Assembly (NCBI GenBank): GCA_003543135.1
Contig: DPJG01000023.1
Span: 186,001 to 250,000 of the forward strand
DNA length: 64,000 bases
Direction: 5' to 3'
Origin: Rheinheimera sp.
GTDB taxonomy: Bacteria; Pseudomonadota; Gammaproteobacteria; Enterobacterales; Alteromonadaceae
Both the position numbers and the translations under genes were made by a program. The notes under the pieces were generated by a model, which did not search any database, was not told the DNA's origin, and was given only the letters and a program-made list of their open reading frames with translations. Below, piece after piece: positions 1 through 11,205 of this stretch. The number at the start of each line of letters is the position of its first letter. Positions within the stretch are counted from its first letter, which is position 1.

Positions 1-665
1 GTGCGAAAACTCTGTTGCAGCGGGTTGTAATGCAAGCCTGTTGCGTCCACCAGCTCAAGTCCGGCATTTTCTATCCAACGCATCAGCTGTGAAGGGCGGA
101 TAAACTTATTAAAATCATGGGTACCATCGGGGACCAGCTTTAATAATTTTTCAGCGGCCACTATGGCCAAAAGATAAGCTTTCCAGTTTTTATTTAAGGT
201 AGAGAACACCAAAGTGGCGCCTGGTGCGGCTAAATCAGCACAAGCCTGCACCACAGAAGCAGGCTCTGGCACATGCTCCAGCATTTCCATACAGGTCACC
301 AGTTCAAACGCCTCCGGGTTGGCTTTGGCAAAGTCTTCGGCAGTGCTTTGCTGGTAAGTCACCTGAGTGCCGGTTTCCAGCGCGTGCAGTTTTGCCACCG
401 ACAGCGCTTCGTTTGCCATATCAATGCCGGTCACCACAGCACCGGCTTTGGCCATAGCTTCGGCCAGAATGCCGCCACCACAGCCGACATCGACCGCTTT
501 TTTACCAAATAAACCCTGCACCTGGTCGCTGATATAACTTAACCGGGTCGGGTTAAGTTGATGCAAAGGTTTAAATTCTCCGGTCGGATCCCACCAGCGT
601 GAGGCAATCTCGTTAAACTTGGCAATTTCACTGACGTCAACATTGCTGTTGGATGACATGGACAT
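1..665 (-). CDS. ubiG: Ubiquinone biosynthesis O-methyltransferase UbiG (C-terminus beyond window)
   Basis: SAM-dependent O-methyltransferase that carries out both O-methylation steps of ubiquinone synthesis at the inner face of the membrane. The translation begins MSMSSNSNVDVSEIAKFNEI and contains the family segment RWWDPTGEFKPLH and the SAM-binding glycine motif VDVGCGGG, followed by an acidic residue in TGIDMA. It also has the LVTCMEMLEHV stretch typical of UbiG. ATG at 665 is preceded by an AAGAGAAAG ribosome site; an in-frame ATG at 659 is also possible. The reading frame is open to base 1, so the C-terminus is outside the window. It is divergent from gyrA, as in many gammaproteobacteria. 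Confidence 0.93.
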   Translation of the reverse strand, partial: MSMSSNSNVDVSEIAKFNEIASRWWDPTGEFKPLHQLNPTRLSYISDQVQGLFGKKAVDVGCGGGILAEAMAKAGAVVTGIDMANEALSVAKLHALETGTQVTYQQSTAEDFAKANPEAFELVTCMEMLEHVPEPASVVQACADLAAPGATLVFSTLNKNWKAYLLAIVAAEKLLKLVPDGTHDFNKFIRPSQLMRWIENAGLELVDATGLHYNPLQQSFR

Positions 666-875
666 AAAGCGCTTTCTCTTGCTGTAAAAATTTTGTCGTC
701 ATTATAAGGAGTTGCCATCAACATACAATGCACAGAACTTCTTCGCTTTGTGATTGGATCTTGTCTTAACCATGGCAAGGCGGCACTATTGTGTTAGAAT
801 CCCGGGTTCTCGCCGCGCGGATAATAGAACTAAACGCGAGTCATCTGTCTGATTTTAAGGGAAAAAAGCTTTATT
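666..875. promoter_or_regulatory. Divergent ubiG-gyrA intergenic region
   Basis: These 210 bases must hold the promoters of both ubiG and gyrA. Two AT-rich -10-like hexamers for gyrA are visible (TAGAAT near 794 and GATAAT near 820). Neither has a clear -35 at 16-18 bases, so I do not assign a start. An AAGGGA stretch lies somewhat far (about 13 bases) upstream of the gyrA ATG. Confidence 0.35.
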
Positions 876-3503
876 ATGACAAATCTGGCCAAAGAAATCG
901 TTCCCATTAATATTGAAGAAGAATTAAAAAATTCTTATCTCGATTACGCCATGAGCGTAATAGTTGGCCGGGCCTTACCCGATGTTCGGGACGGTTTAAA
1001 GCCAGTGCATCGCCGGGTTTTGTTTGCGATGAAAGAACTCGGCAACGAGTGGAACCGGGCTTATAAAAAATCTGCCCGTGTAGTCGGTGACGTGATTGGT
1101 AAATATCACCCGCACGGCGACACCGCTGTGTATGACACCATAGTCCGGATGGCACAGCCATTTTCACTGCGTTATATGCTGGTGGACGGTCAGGGTAACT
1201 TTGGTTCGGTTGACGGTGACTCCGCAGCAGCCATGCGTTATACCGAAGTGCGGATGGCCAAAATCACCACCGAATTATTGGCTGACTTAGATAAAGAAAC
1301 TGTCGATTTTGTGCCGAACTACGATGGCACTGAACAAATTCCGGCGGTATTGCCCACCAAAATTCCAAACTTGCTGGTCAATGGTTCCAGCGGTATTGCG
1401 GTCGGTATGGCCACCAATATTCCGCCGCATAACCTCAGCGAAGTGATTGACGCTTGTTTGGCGCTGATTGCCAATCCGGATATTACGATTCCAGAGCTGA
1501 TGGAACACCTGCCAGGCCCGGATTTCCCAACTGCCGCTATTATCAACGGCCGCCGTGGTATTGAAGAAGCTTACCGCACCGGTCGTGGCAAAGTGTATAT
1601 CCGTGCCAAAACCCATATTGAAACTGACGATAAAACCGGTCGCGAGACCATTATCGTTGATGAAATTCCGTATCAGGTGAACAAAGCCCGTTTGATTGAA
1701 AAAATCGCCGAGCTGGTGAAAGAAAAACGCATTGAAGGTATTTCAGCACTGCGCGACGAGTCTGACAAAGACGGTATGCGTATTGTCATTGAGCTTAAAC
1801 GTGGTGAATCTTCTGATGTAATGCTGAACCAGTTGTATACCCAGACTCAGATGCAAACTGTGTTTGGTATCAATATGGTGGCGCTGGATCAGGGTCAGCC
1901 AAAATTGCTTGGCTTAAAAGAAATCCTCGAATGTTTTGTGCTGCACCGCCGTGAAGTGGTCACCCGCCGTACCGTGTACGACCTGCGTAAAGCCCGTGAC
2001 CGCGCCCACATTTTGGAAGGTTTAGCCATTGCGCTGACCAATATCGACGAAATTATCGAGCTGATTAAAAACTCACCAAGCCCGGCGGAAGCCAAAGCAG
2101 GTTTAGTCGCCCGTGGCTGGTTACTCGGTAACGTCAAAGAAATGTTGGAGCGTTCAGGTGAAGGCGCCGCCCGTCCTGAGTGGCTGGAAGAGCATTTTGG
2201 TATTCGCGACGGTTATTATTACCTGACCGAACAACAGGCGCAGGCCATTCTTGATTTACGTTTGCATAAACTGACGGGCCTTGAGCACGAAAAAATCCTT
2301 GGTGAATACAAAGAGCTGTTGGATTTAATCGCTGAGCTGCTGCATATCCTGGCAAGCCCACAACGTTTGATGGAAGTGATTTGTGAAGAGTTAGAAGCGG
2401 CCAAAGCCATGTATGGTGATGCCCGTCGTACTGAGATCCAGGACAATGCTCTGGATATCAATATGGAAGACTTAATTGCTGAAGAAGACGTGGTTGTAAC
2501 TTTGTCGCACTTGGGTTATGCCAAGTATCAGCCGTTGTCTGATTATGAAGCGCAGCGCCGCGGTGGCCGTGGTAAAGCCGCCACTACAGTCAAAGACGAA
2601 GACTTTGTCGACCAGCTGTTAATCGCCAGTACCCACGACACCATTTTGTGTTTCTCTAACCGCGGTCGTCTGTACTGGATGAAGGTTTATCAATTGCCGC
2701 TGGCCTCCCGTCAGGCACGGGGTAAACCTATCGTTAACCTGCTACCGCTGGAAGAAAACGAGCGTATTACTGCCATTCTGCCGGTGCGTGAATATGAAGA
2801 AGGCAAATATGTGTTTATGGCAACCGCCAACGGCACAGTGAAGAAAACAGCGCTGACCGAATATTCGCGCCCACGCAGCAACGGTATTATTGCCGTAAAC
2901 CTGAACGAGGGCGACCAGCTGATTGGCGTGGATATCACAGACGGCAGCAGCCAGATCATGTTGTTCTCCGATGACGGCAAAGTCGTGCGCTTCCATGAAG
3001 AGCAGGTACGGCCTATGGGTCGTGGCGCCACAGGCGTGCGTGGTATCAAACTGCGTGAAAACGGCTCAGTGGTGTCATTAATAGTACCTAAGTCTGACGG
3101 CGCTATCTTAACAGTCACCGAAAACGGTTATGGTAAACGTACTTCACTGGCTGAATACCCAGAGAAGAGCCGCGCCACTCAGGGTGTGGTGTCAATTAAG
3201 GTATCCGAGCGCAACGGCTTAGTCGTTGGTGCAGTGCAGGTGAATGCGCTGGACGAAATTATGCTGATTTCTGACAAAGGTACTTTAGTGCGCACCCGCG
3301 TCAAAGAAGTGTCGCAGGTTGGCCGTAATACCGCAGGTGTGATCCTGATCCGCACCCAGGAAGGCGAAAAAGTGGTGGGCGTACAGCGCATTGACGAAAT
3401 TCAGGACCAGGAAGAGCTGGCCGCAGCAGAAGCCGAAGTGGCAGTGCTGGATCAGCAAAACAGAGTAGATGTTGAAGCTGAACCAGACGACTCAGAAGAA
3501 TAA
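876..3503 (+). CDS. gyrA: DNA gyrase subunit A
   Basis: ATP-dependent type II topoisomerase subunit that cleaves and religates DNA in the GyrA2GyrB2 complex and introduces negative supercoils. At 875 aa it is full length. The N-terminal breakage-reunion domain holds the catalytic Tyr122 (in AAMRYTE), and the C-terminal beta-pinwheel begins with the GyrA box QRRGGRGK. In the quinolone-resistance region the residue at E. coli position 83 is Thr (GDTAVYD), and position 87 is Asp. Thr83 is the normal residue in several genera, so this is a lineage feature rather than evidence of resistance. The acidic tail ends DDSEE. A terminator follows. Confidence 0.98.
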   Translation: MTNLAKEIVPINIEEELKNSYLDYAMSVIVGRALPDVRDGLKPVHRRVLFAMKELGNEWNRAYKKSARVVGDVIGKYHPHGDTAVYDTIVRMAQPFSLRYMLVDGQGNFGSVDGDSAAAMRYTEVRMAKITTELLADLDKETVDFVPNYDGTEQIPAVLPTKIPNLLVNGSSGIAVGMATNIPPHNLSEVIDACLALIANPDITIPELMEHLPGPDFPTAAIINGRRGIEEAYRTGRGKVYIRAKTHIETDDKTGRETIIVDEIPYQVNKARLIEKIAELVKEKRIEGISALRDESDKDGMRIVIELKRGESSDVMLNQLYTQTQMQTVFGINMVALDQGQPKLLGLKEILECFVLHRREVVTRRTVYDLRKARDRAHILEGLAIALTNIDEIIELIKNSPSPAEAKAGLVARGWLLGNVKEMLERSGEGAARPEWLEEHFGIRDGYYYLTEQQAQAILDLRLHKLTGLEHEKILGEYKELLDLIAELLHILASPQRLMEVICEELEAAKAMYGDARRTEIQDNALDINMEDLIAEEDVVVTLSHLGYAKYQPLSDYEAQRRGGRGKAATTVKDEDFVDQLLIASTHDTILCFSNRGRLYWMKVYQLPLASRQARGKPIVNLLPLEENERITAILPVREYEEGKYVFMATANGTVKKTALTEYSRPRSNGIIAVNLNEGDQLIGVDITDGSSQIMLFSDDGKVVRFHEEQVRPMGRGATGVRGIKLRENGSVVSLIVPKSDGAILTVTENGYGKRTSLAEYPEKSRATQGVVSIKVSERNGLVVGAVQVNALDEIMLISDKGTLVRTRVKEVSQVGRNTAGVILIRTQEGEKVVGVQRIDEIQDQEELAAAEAEVAVLDQQNRVDVEAEPDDSEE

Positions 3504-3517
3504 GCTGTAGCTTATAA

Positions 3518-3546
3518 AACGGGCGCCTCGGCGCTCGTTTTTTTTA
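3518..3546 (+). terminator. Rho-independent terminator of gyrA
   Basis: AACGGGCGCC pairs with GGCGCTCGTT (one G-U pair) and is followed by a run of T. It lies 15 bases after the gyrA stop codon. Confidence 0.85.
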
Positions 3547-3737
3547 GTGCAAAAATAACCTGCAACAGGCAGATTTTTGGTTTGCCGCTTTGCTAATTTG
3601 CGGTAGAGTGTTTATTCAAAAAAGAAGCCATCCAGATGGCAATAAACTGTTGCGGTGCTGCCATAAAAGAGCTCCAGCAATAGCGCCAGGTCCACGCCAG
3701 GCCCGTTTTTATTTTCCGTACATTCAAAGAGGACATC

Positions 3738-4817
3738 ATGACAACTTATAATTTTTGCGCAGGCCCGGCTATGTTGCCAACTGAAGTTATGTTGCAGGCG
3801 CAGGAAGAGTTTATTAACTGGCATGGTCGTGGCTGCTCCATTATGGAGATGAGCCATAGGGGCAAAGACTTTATGGCGGTGGCCGCCAAAGCAGAGCAGG
3901 ATTTAAGGGAGCTGATGCAAATCCCTGCGCATTATAAAGTGCTGTTTATGCATGGGGGTGGCCGGGGGCAGTTTGCCGCAGTGCCACTGAATTTAATGCA
4001 AGCTGGTAAAACGGCAGATTATATAGTGTCGGGCGCCTGGTCTAAGGCTGCTGCCGAAGAAGCACTAAAATTTGGTGCTGTAAAAACACAACAAATTCAG
4101 CACAAAGTGGATGGTATCCGCACTTTAACAGCGGAAAAAGACTGGCTGATTAATCCGAATGCCAGTTATGTCCATTTTTGTCCGAATGAAACCGTGGATG
4201 GCCTGGAGTTTACCGGCGTACCAGAGACAGAAGTGCCATTGGTGGCCGATTTATCGTCCACTATTTTATCAAGACCACTGGATGTCAGCCATTATGGCGT
4301 AATTTACGCCGGCGCGCAGAAAAACATCGGCCCATCCGGTCTGACGGTGGCTATAGTGCGCGAAGACTTATTACCCAAAGCCAGCAGTAATATTCCGGCC
4401 ATTCTGGATTACCGTTTAGCAGCGGAAAACGACTCTATGTTTAACACACCGCCAACTTATGCCTGGTATCTGGCAGGCCTGGTGTTTGCGTGGTTAAAAC
4501 GTCAGGGTGGCGTTGAGGCAATGGGGAAATTAAACCAGCAAAAAGCCGACACGCTGTATGGTTATATTGACCAGAGTGATTTTTACCGTAACGACGTGGC
4601 GCCTCAGTATCGCTCCTGGATGAACGTACCGTTTTTACTGGCAGATGAACGGCTGAATGATTTGTTTGTATCAGAAGCTGAAAACGCAGGTTTATTGGCG
4701 CTGAAAGGTCACCGGATGGTCGGCGGTATGCGCGCCAGTATTTATAATGCTATGCCACTTGCCGGTGTACAAACCCTGGTGACTTTTATGCAAGAGTTTG
4801 AGCGGGTACACGGCTGA
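3738..4817 (+). CDS. serC: Phosphoserine/phosphohydroxythreonine aminotransferase
   Basis: PLP enzyme of serine and pyridoxine synthesis that transaminates 3-phosphohydroxypyruvate with glutamate. It has the usual 359-360 aa length. The phosphate- and cofactor-binding motif [14 protein letters not shown] is near residue 72, and the PLP lysine is Lys195 in [11 protein letters not shown]. An AGAGGA ribosome site precedes the ATG. The stop codon overlaps the aroA start (TGATG), so the two genes are translationally coupled, as in the classical serC-aroA operon. Confidence 0.97.
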   Translation: MTTYNFCAGPAMLPTEVMLQAQEEFINWHGRGCSIMEMSHRGKDFMAVAAKAEQDLRELMQIPAHYKVLFMHGGGRGQFAAVPLNLMQAGKTADYIVSGAWSKAAAEEALKFGAVKTQQIQHKVDGIRTLTAEKDWLINPNASYVHFCPNETVDGLEFTGVPETEVPLVADLSSTILSRPLDVSHYGVIYAGAQKNIGPSGLTVAIVREDLLPKASSNIPAILDYRLAAENDSMFNTPPTYAWYLAGLVFAWLKRQGGVEAMGKLNQQKADTLYGYIDQSDFYRNDVAPQYRSWMNVPFLLADERLNDLFVSEAENAGLLALKGHRMVGGMRASIYNAMPLAGVQTLVTFMQEFERVHG

Positions 4818-6106
4818 TGAAAAGCTTAACTTTATCCCATGTCACCAAAGCTCAGGGCACTGTGCATTTACCAGGTTCAAAAAGTATCTCGAACCGGGTG
4901 TTATTACTGGCCGCTTTAGCCAAAGGCGAGACCCGCATCAGCAACTTACTGCACAGTGAAGATGTGGAGCATATGCTCAACGCTCTAAAAAAGTTAGGTG
5001 TCAGTTACCAGCTGTCTGAAAGCAAAACAACATGTGTGGTGCAGGGCCTTGGCAACCTGTTTTCAGTGGATACACCTCTGGAGTTGTACCTTGGTAATGC
5101 CGGTACTGCAATGCGACCGCTGACTGCAGCATTGGCGGCGTCCGATGTGGATGTCACCTTAACAGGTGAACCCAGGATGTACGAGCGTCCTATCGGCCAT
5201 CTGGTGGATGCTTTGGCGCAGTGGCACTGTGATATTGAGTATCTAGGCGATAAAAATTATCCACCTTTGCATATCCGTGGCAAAAGGCTCCAGGCAGGTG
5301 CAGTAACAATTGACGGCAGTGTGTCCAGTCAGTTTTTAACTGCAGTGTTGATGGTGGCACCATTACTGAATGGTGATTCAGTGATTGAAATTGAAGGTGA
5401 GCTGGTTTCCAAACCTTATATTGATATTACGCTGGCACTGATGAGCCGTTTTGGCGTGGAAGTTCACAATGACAATTACCAGCGTTTTATGGTGAAGGGT
5501 AAGCAGCAATATCAGGCACCTGGTGATTTTCTGGTTGAAGGTGATGCGTCGTCTGCCAGTTATTTCCTGGCCGCTGCGGCTATTGCCGGCGGTACTATCA
5601 AAGTCACTGGCATAGGTAAAAATGCCGTGCAGGGTGATATTCATTTTGCCGACGCACTGGAAGCTATGGGTGCCAAAGTGGACTGGGGTTTTGATTACAT
5701 TTCGGTTACGCGAAACCAGCTTAACGGCATTTCCCGGGACTATAACGCTATTCCGGACGCAGCTATGACCATAGCGACCACCGCATTATTTGCCAAAGGG
5801 CCAACCCTTATCAGTAATGTGTATAACTGGCGTGTGAAAGAAACCGACCGTTTAGCGGCAATGGCAACTGAACTTCGTAAAGTGGGTGCCACTGTGGAAG
5901 AAGGTCAGGATTATATCCGGATTGAACCACCTACAGAAATTCAGCATGCCAGTATCGCCACTTATAACGACCATCGTATGGCCATGTGTTTTTCGCTCCT
6001 GGCATTTGCCAAAGCGGGCGTGACCATTGAAGATCCAGACTGCACCCGCAAGACCTTTCCTCAATATTTTGAAGTGTTTGCAGCATTAACTTCACAAAAC
6101 GCGTAA
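4817..6106 (+). CDS. aroA: 3-phosphoshikimate 1-carboxyvinyltransferase (EPSP synthase, class I)
   Basis: Sixth step of the shikimate pathway: transfers enolpyruvate from PEP to shikimate-3-phosphate. The 429 aa protein has the N-terminal GSKSISNR motif, the PEP-site motif [11 protein letters not shown] with the Gly and Ala of glyphosate-sensitive class I enzymes, and DHRMAM near the C-terminus. It overlaps serC by one base. Confidence 0.97.
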   Translation: MKSLTLSHVTKAQGTVHLPGSKSISNRVLLLAALAKGETRISNLLHSEDVEHMLNALKKLGVSYQLSESKTTCVVQGLGNLFSVDTPLELYLGNAGTAMRPLTAALAASDVDVTLTGEPRMYERPIGHLVDALAQWHCDIEYLGDKNYPPLHIRGKRLQAGAVTIDGSVSSQFLTAVLMVAPLLNGDSVIEIEGELVSKPYIDITLALMSRFGVEVHNDNYQRFMVKGKQQYQAPGDFLVEGDASSASYFLAAAAIAGGTIKVTGIGKNAVQGDIHFADALEAMGAKVDWGFDYISVTRNQLNGISRDYNAIPDAAMTIATTALFAKGPTLISNVYNWRVKETDRLAAMATELRKVGATVEEGQDYIRIEPPTEIQHASIATYNDHRMAMCFSLLAFAKAGVTIEDPDCTRKTFPQYFEVFAALTSQNA

Positions 6107-6160
6107 CCTAAAAAGTTACGCGGTAACACCTTGTAATTTATTGGGAAAACCGCGCTTTTT

Positions 6161-6180
6161 GTCACAATTGTCTGTATAAT
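6161..6180 (+). promoter_or_regulatory. Probable promoter of the cmk-rpsA-ihfB cluster
   Basis: A perfect TATAAT lies at 6175-6180, about 42 bases before the cmk ATG. No good TTGACA-like -35 occurs at the right distance (TTGTCA is only 10 bases away), so only the -10 is supported. Confidence 0.45.
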
Positions 6181-6221
6181 GCCGCCACTTTTATTAAAGT
6201 GGCGAATTTTATGGAGGCACT

Positions 6222-6905
6222 ATGCAGCATGCGCCGGTAATTACCATCGATGGTCCTGGTGGTTCAGGCAAAGGCACAATTTGCCGTTTAGTGGCGCAAA
6301 AGCTGGGTTGGCATCTGCTCGACAGCGGCGCTATTTACCGGGTTTTAGCGCTGGCCGCCATTCACCACAATATTGCACCTGAAGATGAAGAAGCACTGCA
6401 ACCGCTGGCAGCGCATCTGGATGTGCAGTTTAACTGCGACGAACAATGTAACGTACGCATTACGCTGGAAGGCGAAAACGTCACCAATACTATCCGCACC
6501 GAACAGGTTGGCTCAGTTGCGTCTAAAATTGCTTCTTTACCGCGGGTGCGGGAAGCGTTGTTACGCCGTCAGCGTGCTTTTCGCGAAGCACCGGGTTTAG
6601 TAGCGGATGGCAGAGATATGGGCACTGTGGTATTCCCCGGTGCTGAAGTAAAAATCTTCCTGACCGCCGCCCCTGCAGAACGCGCCAACCGGCGTTATTT
6701 AGAGTTGAAACAAAAGGGTCTTGATGTTAACATCGGCGACCTTTTGAGCGAAATTCAGGCAAGAGATGAGCGCGATATGAACCGCGCAGTTGCTCCGCTG
6801 AAACCAGCAGACGACGCCTACTTACTGGATTCGACCAGCAAAACTATTGATCAAGTGTTGGAAGAGGTTCTGAGCTTTGTTAAAAAGCAATTGAACCAGG
6901 CCTGA
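6222..6905 (+). CDS. cmk: Cytidylate kinase
   Basis: Phosphorylates CMP and dCMP with ATP in pyrimidine salvage. The 227 aa protein has the P-loop GPGGSGKGT at residues 11-19 and the [11 protein letters not shown] segment that binds the substrate. A GGAGGC ribosome site lies just before the ATG. It is upstream of rpsA, the conserved gammaproteobacterial order. Confidence 0.97.
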   Translation: MQHAPVITIDGPGGSGKGTICRLVAQKLGWHLLDSGAIYRVLALAAIHHNIAPEDEEALQPLAAHLDVQFNCDEQCNVRITLEGENVTNTIRTEQVGSVASKIASLPRVREALLRRQRAFREAPGLVADGRDMGTVVFPGAEVKIFLTAAPAERANRRYLELKQKGLDVNIGDLLSEIQARDERDMNRAVAPLKPADDAYLLDSTSKTIDQVLEEVLSFVKKQLNQA

Positions 6906-7007
6906 GCCTTCACTTTGGACAGCCGCTGACAAGGAATGTTAACGGTAAATTAAGCAACCCCACTTTATTTGGATGCAAAGTGGAGCAACTAACTGAAACA
7001 GTGAAAA
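6906..7007 (+). promoter_or_regulatory. rpsA leader with GGA-bearing hairpins
   Basis: The 102-base cmk-rpsA spacer contains three GGA triplets in potential loops (TTTGGACA, CAAGGAATG, TTTGGATGC). One clear hairpin has arms CCACTTT and AAAGTGG. In E. coli and relatives, S1 represses its own mRNA by binding a leader of this type. Autoregulation here is inferred from that resemblance. Confidence 0.45.
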
Positions 7008-8684
7008 ATGACTGAAAATTTTGCACAATTATTTGAGGAAAGCCTCAAGACTATCGAAACTCGCCCAGGTTCAATCGTTAAGGGCACTATCGTAGCTATT
7101 CATAAAGACGTAGTACTGGTTGACGCCGGTCTGAAATCTGAAGCTGCGATCCCGGTTGAACAATTCAAAAACCTGGCTGGCGAGATTGAAGTGAACGTTG
7201 GTGACATCATCGACGTAGCTCTGGATGCAGTTGAAGATGGTTTCGGTGAGACTCTGTTGTCTCGCGAAAAAGCCAAGCGTCACGAATCCTGGGTTCGCCT
7301 GGAAAAAGCCTGTGAAGACAAAGTTACCGTTATCGGTGTTATCACTGGCAAAGTTAAAGGCGGTTTCACTGTCGAAGTTGACGGTATCCGTGCATTCCTG
7401 CCTGGTTCATTAGTCGATGTACGTCCAGTACGCGACACTCTGCACTTAGAACACAAAGAACTTGAGTTCAAAGTTATCAAATTAGACCAGAAGCGCAACA
7501 ACGTTGTAGTTTCACGTCGTGCTGTGATCGAATCTGAAAGCAGTGCTGAGCGCGATACACTGTTACAAAACCTGGAAGAAGGCATGGAAGTTAAGGGTAT
7601 CGTTAAGAACCTGACTGACTACGGTGCATTCGTTGACTTAGGTGGCGTAGACGGCTTACTGCACATCACTGACATGGCTTGGAAACGCGTGAAGCACCCA
7701 AGCGAAATCGTCAATGTTGGCGACGAGATCCCGGTAAAAGTTCTGAAATTCGACCGTGAGAAACAACGTGTTTCTCTGGGCCTGAAGCAAATGGGTGAAG
7801 ATCCATGGGCCGCTATCGCATCTCGTTACCCAGAAGGTGCGAAGATCACTGGTCGCGTAACGAACCTGACTGACTACGGCTGCTTCGTTGAAATCGAAGA
7901 AGGCGTTGAAGGTTTAGTACACGTTTCAGAAATGGACTGGACCAACAAAAACATCCACCCATCTAAAGTTGTTAACTTAGGTGACTCAGTGGAAGTGATG
8001 GTTCTGGAAATCGACGAAGAACGTCGTCGTATTTCTTTAGGCCTGAAACAGTGTAAAGCTAACCCATGGGAAGAGTTCGCTAAGGGCTTCAACAAGGGCG
8101 ACCGCGTTTCTGGCAAAATCAAGTCAATCACTGACTTCGGTATCTTCATCGGTCTGGACGGTGGTATCGACGGTCTGGTTCACTTATCAGACATCAGCTG
8201 GAACTCTACCGGTGAAGACGCAGTTCGCGAATTCAAGAAAGGTGACGAAGTTTCTGCCGTTGTACTGCAAGTTGACCCAGAGCGCGAGCGTATCTCTTTA
8301 GGCATCAAGCAATTAGACGAAGATCCGTTCAACGGCTACCTTGCTGATAACAAAAAAGGTGCTATCGTTAAAGGCAACGTAACTGCTGTTGACGCCAAAG
8401 GCGCTACAGTAATGCTGGAAGGCGGCGTTGAAGGTTATGTTCGTGTATCAGACATCGCTCGTGAGCGTATCGAAGATGCATCAACAGTACTGAAAGTAGG
8501 TGAAGAAGTTGAAGCTCGTCTGATGGGTGTTGACCGCAAAAACCGCGTAATCAGCCTGTCAATCAAAGCCAAGTTCGAAGCTGAAGAAAAAGAAGCTATG
8601 GATTCTATCAAGAAGCAAGATGATGCTGACTTTGGTGGCAATGCAATGGCTGAAGCATTCAAAGCAGCCCAGAAAGCTGACTAA
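7008..8684 (+). CDS. rpsA: 30S ribosomal protein S1
   Basis: RNA-binding ribosomal protein that recruits mRNAs to the 30S subunit. The 558 aa protein has six S1 (OB-fold) repeats at roughly 21-87, 105-171, 192-260, 277-347, 364-434 and 451-520. The repeats are recognisable by recurring segments such as [19 protein letters not shown] and ISLGLKQ. Codon choice is strongly biased (GGT, AAC, GAA, CGT), as expected for a highly expressed gene. Confidence 0.98.
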   Translation: MTENFAQLFEESLKTIETRPGSIVKGTIVAIHKDVVLVDAGLKSEAAIPVEQFKNLAGEIEVNVGDIIDVALDAVEDGFGETLLSREKAKRHESWVRLEKACEDKVTVIGVITGKVKGGFTVEVDGIRAFLPGSLVDVRPVRDTLHLEHKELEFKVIKLDQKRNNVVVSRRAVIESESSAERDTLLQNLEEGMEVKGIVKNLTDYGAFVDLGGVDGLLHITDMAWKRVKHPSEIVNVGDEIPVKVLKFDREKQRVSLGLKQMGEDPWAAIASRYPEGAKITGRVTNLTDYGCFVEIEEGVEGLVHVSEMDWTNKNIHPSKVVNLGDSVEVMVLEIDEERRRISLGLKQCKANPWEEFAKGFNKGDRVSGKIKSITDFGIFIGLDGGIDGLVHLSDISWNSTGEDAVREFKKGDEVSAVVLQVDPERERISLGIKQLDEDPFNGYLADNKKGAIVKGNVTAVDAKGATVMLEGGVEGYVRVSDIARERIEDASTVLKVGEEVEARLMGVDRKNRVISLSIKAKFEAEEKEAMDSIKKQDDADFGGNAMAEAFKAAQKAD

Positions 8685-8700
8685 TTAATGCTGAAGTAAA

Positions 8701-8727
8701 TCGGTTGGGGCGCCAAGCCCCAGCCGA
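8701..8727 (+). promoter_or_regulatory. Hairpin between rpsA and ihfB
   Basis: An 11-base stem (TCGGTTGGGGC with GCCCCAGCCGA, one G-U pair) closes a five-base loop. No T run follows, so it is more likely an mRNA processing or stability element, or a weak attenuator, than a full terminator. Confidence 0.5.
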
Positions 8728-8758
8728 ATTCTCCAGACCACATTGTAGCGGAGGGTCT

Positions 8759-9043
8759 ATGACCAAATCTGAATTGATTGAAAAGCTCGCAAGTGATTTT
8801 CCTCACGTCCAAGTCAAAGATGTTGAATCCTCAGTCAAAGAAATTCTGGAACAAATGGCCGGTTCTTTAGCTGCAAATGAACGTATTGAAATCCGTGGTT
8901 TTGGTAGTTTTTCTCTGCATTACCGTGCACCACGTGTGGGCCGTAACCCAAAAACGGGTGACAAGGTTGAACTTGACGGCAAATATGTTCCGCATTTTAA
9001 ACCAGGTAAAGAATTACGCGACCGCGTCAAAGAAAACACCTGA
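8759..9043 (+). CDS. ihfB: Integration host factor subunit beta
   Basis: DNA-bending nucleoid protein that pairs with IHF-alpha. The start at ATG 8759 (GGAGGG just upstream) gives [10 protein letters not shown] and 94 aa, the same length as the E. coli protein; a longer upstream reading lacks homology. The DNA-contacting arm carries GRNPKTG with the intercalating proline, preceded by [16 protein letters not shown]. It lies downstream of rpsA in the conserved order. Confidence 0.97.
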   Translation: MTKSELIEKLASDFPHVQVKDVESSVKEILEQMAGSLAANERIEIRGFGSFSLHYRAPRVGRNPKTGDKVELDGKYVPHFKPGKELRDRVKENT

Positions 9044-9092
9044 TCAAGGATGTTTTGGTACCAGCGCAAGCTGAGTACAAACGGAGTTGGGT

Positions 9093-9335
9093 TTGAGAAA
9101 ACTGATTTACATTTTATGTTTTGTTGCTTTGGTTGTAGTAGGCCTGTTTTTTGGCTCTATTAACCAGCAAGCAGCTGAACTCAACTATTTTATCGCCAAA
9201 GCTGAGTTGCGGGTTGTGGATATTGCCCTGCTGTTTCTGTTACTCGGCTTTGCCATAGGCTTAAGCTTATCCTTGTCCATTCTGATAAAACTCAAAACCA
9301 AACGCTGGTTTTCTAAAGCTATCAGCAAGACCTGA
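9093..9335 (+). CDS. lapA: LapA family inner-membrane protein
   Basis: Small partner of LapB in the control of LPS synthesis. Starting at TTG 9093, six bases after GGAG, gives MRKLIYILCFVALVVVGL and 80 aa; TTG at 9087 directly abuts the ribosome site and is less likely. There are two membrane segments (about residues 3-22 and 43-65) with the LapA-type FFGSINQQAAELNY between them. The next gene starts six bases after its stop. Confidence 0.9.
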   Translation: MRKLIYILCFVALVVVGLFFGSINQQAAELNYFIAKAELRVVDIALLFLLLGFAIGLSLSLSILIKLKTKRWFSKAISKT

Positions 9336-9340
9336 CCCCT

Positions 9341-10471
9341 ATGCTTGAATTGCTTTTCCTGTTACTGCCTGTTGCCGCCGCTTACGGTTGGTTTTATGGC
9401 AGAAACAGTCTTCGCCGGGAAGAGTTAAAAGGCAAAGCAAGTGTTGCAAAAAACCTGTCGTCCGGCCTTAATTTCCTCCTGACAGATCAAGAAGATAAAG
9501 CAATAGAACAGTTATTGCAGCTGCTGGATATTGAAGCTGCAACTATTGATACTTATCTGGCACTGGCGAATTTGTTCCGTCGCAGGGGCGACTGGGATAA
9601 AGCTATCCGCATTCATGAAAAACTGCATCAGTTAAAATTACCAAAACACCAGGCGCAACAAATTCAGCTGGAGCTGGCAAACGACTATTATTCCGCCGGT
9701 TTGTATGACAGGGCAGAGGTGTTATTAACAGCGCTGGTCGGTACTGATGCGCTGCGTGAAAAAGCGTTAAAGCAACTTTTTAGTCTGTTCATTGCAACCC
9801 ATGACTGGCACAAAGCGGCTGCTTTTGCCCATGAAGTGGATAAAACCGATTCAAAGTCACTACGTATTGCTATTAGCAATATGCGCTGCCAGGATACGAA
9901 AAAACCGCTGGATGCTTTTGCGTTGCGACTTTTAACTCAACAGTATCCGCAGTCTATCCGGCCCAAAATGCAGCTGGCGCAATTGTTATTACAACAGCAA
10001 CAACTTGATGAAGCAGCAGTGGCTTTTAAAGCTGTACTGACCCAAAAACCACAATGGTCGGCAGAAGTGTTGCCGGGCTTAATCCAATGTCAGTTACCAG
10101 CACAAGACTGGTATCAGCTTCTTAGTCAGCTTGCGCATCAGCATAAAAACATTACAGCCACTATCTATTTGGCAGACTGGTTGGTGCAAACCGGCTCGCC
10201 GGCAGCAGGGGAGCAACTGCTATTGGAAAAGCTGCAACAACAACCCAACATCCGTTTATTCCAGCGGCTACTGCAGCTTCGCCAAATCACTGAGCCGGAA
10301 CATCGGGCTGCACTGCATTCTATTGAACAAATGGTGAACGCTTATCTGGAAACTAAAATTTTGTTTAGCTGCCGCAATTGTGGTTTTAAAACGCGGCAAG
10401 CTTATTGGTTATGTCCATCATGCCAGCAATGGGAAACTGTTGAACCTTTAAGTGGCATTGATGGGCGTTAG
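9341..10471 (+). CDS. lapB: Lipopolysaccharide assembly protein LapB (YciM)
   Basis: Membrane-anchored TPR protein that steers FtsH proteolysis of LpxC and so sets LPS output. The 376 aa protein has one N-terminal membrane segment (about residues 2-17), a run of TPR helices through about residue 330, and a C-terminal rubredoxin-like zinc module with CRNCGF and CPSCQQW. It is coupled to lapA and followed by pyrF, as in E. coli. Confidence 0.94.
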   Translation: MLELLFLLLPVAAAYGWFYGRNSLRREELKGKASVAKNLSSGLNFLLTDQEDKAIEQLLQLLDIEAATIDTYLALANLFRRRGDWDKAIRIHEKLHQLKLPKHQAQQIQLELANDYYSAGLYDRAEVLLTALVGTDALREKALKQLFSLFIATHDWHKAAAFAHEVDKTDSKSLRIAISNMRCQDTKKPLDAFALRLLTQQYPQSIRPKMQLAQLLLQQQQLDEAAVAFKAVLTQKPQWSAEVLPGLIQCQLPAQDWYQLLSQLAHQHKNITATIYLADWLVQTGSPAAGEQLLLEKLQQQPNIRLFQRLLQLRQITEPEHRAALHSIEQMVNAYLETKILFSCRNCGFKTRQAYWLCPSCQQWETVEPLSGIDGR

Positions 10472-10489
10472 TAAAAGAGGAAATTGTAC

Positions 10490-11194
10490 ATGGCACAAAG
10501 CCCAATAGTTGTGGCCCTTGATTTTGAACAAAAAGCTGCAGCGCTGGACCTGGTCAGCCAACTGGATCCATCTTTATGCCGGTTAAAAGTGGGCAAAGAA
10601 ATGTTCACACATTTTGGTCCGGATTTTGTTCAGACATTACATCAGCGCGGTTTTGAAGTATTTCTGGACCTAAAATTCCACGATATACCAAACACTGTTG
10701 CCAAGGCCGTGCAAGCCGCTGCCGATCTCGGAGTTTGGATGGTGAATGTGCATGCCTGCGGTGGCACTCGTATGATGGCGGCAGCCCGTGAAACGCTGCA
10801 GCGATATGGAGCTGAGCGGCCACTGTTAATTGCCGTAACTGTGCTAACTTCAATGGAACAAACAGATCTCACTGAGTTAGGCATTAATCGCAGTGTGGCC
10901 GAACAGGTGCAGCATCTGGCAGGTTTAACAAAACAAGCAGGCCTTGATGGTGTGGTGTGTTCAGCCCAGGAAGCGCAAATGCTAAAACAACAGTTTGGTC
11001 AGGATTTTTGTTTGGTGACGCCGGGGATCAGACCATCATTTGCCACGGCTGACGATCAAAAACGGGTGATGAGTCCCAAAGAAGCGCGCTCTGCTGGTGT
11101 TGATTATATGGTAATAGGGCGCCCCATTACCAAAGCATCAAATCCACTGGCCGCATTGCAGGCCATTTATCAGGAAATTCAGACCCCGCAATAA
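10490..11194 (+). CDS. pyrF: Orotidine 5'-phosphate decarboxylase
   Basis: Last step of UMP synthesis. ATG 10490 preceded by AGAGG is preferred over an upstream TTG, giving [12 protein letters not shown] and 234 aa. The catalytic Asp-Lys-x-x-x-Asp network is visible in [11 protein letters not shown], and the phosphate loop is near MVIGRPIT. A small gap separates it from lapB and from cvrA. Confidence 0.96.
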   Translation: MAQSPIVVALDFEQKAAALDLVSQLDPSLCRLKVGKEMFTHFGPDFVQTLHQRGFEVFLDLKFHDIPNTVAKAVQAAADLGVWMVNVHACGGTRMMAAARETLQRYGAERPLLIAVTVLTSMEQTDLTELGINRSVAEQVQHLAGLTKQAGLDGVVCSAQEAQMLKQQFGQDFCLVTPGIRPSFATADDQKRVMSPKEARSAGVDYMVIGRPITKASNPLAALQAIYQEIQTPQ

Positions 11195-11205
11195 AGGATG
11201 TGCTA

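Noticed and set aside
2711-3118. 135-codon minus-strand frame inside gyrA
   Set aside because: Shadow of the highly conserved gyrA C-terminal domain.
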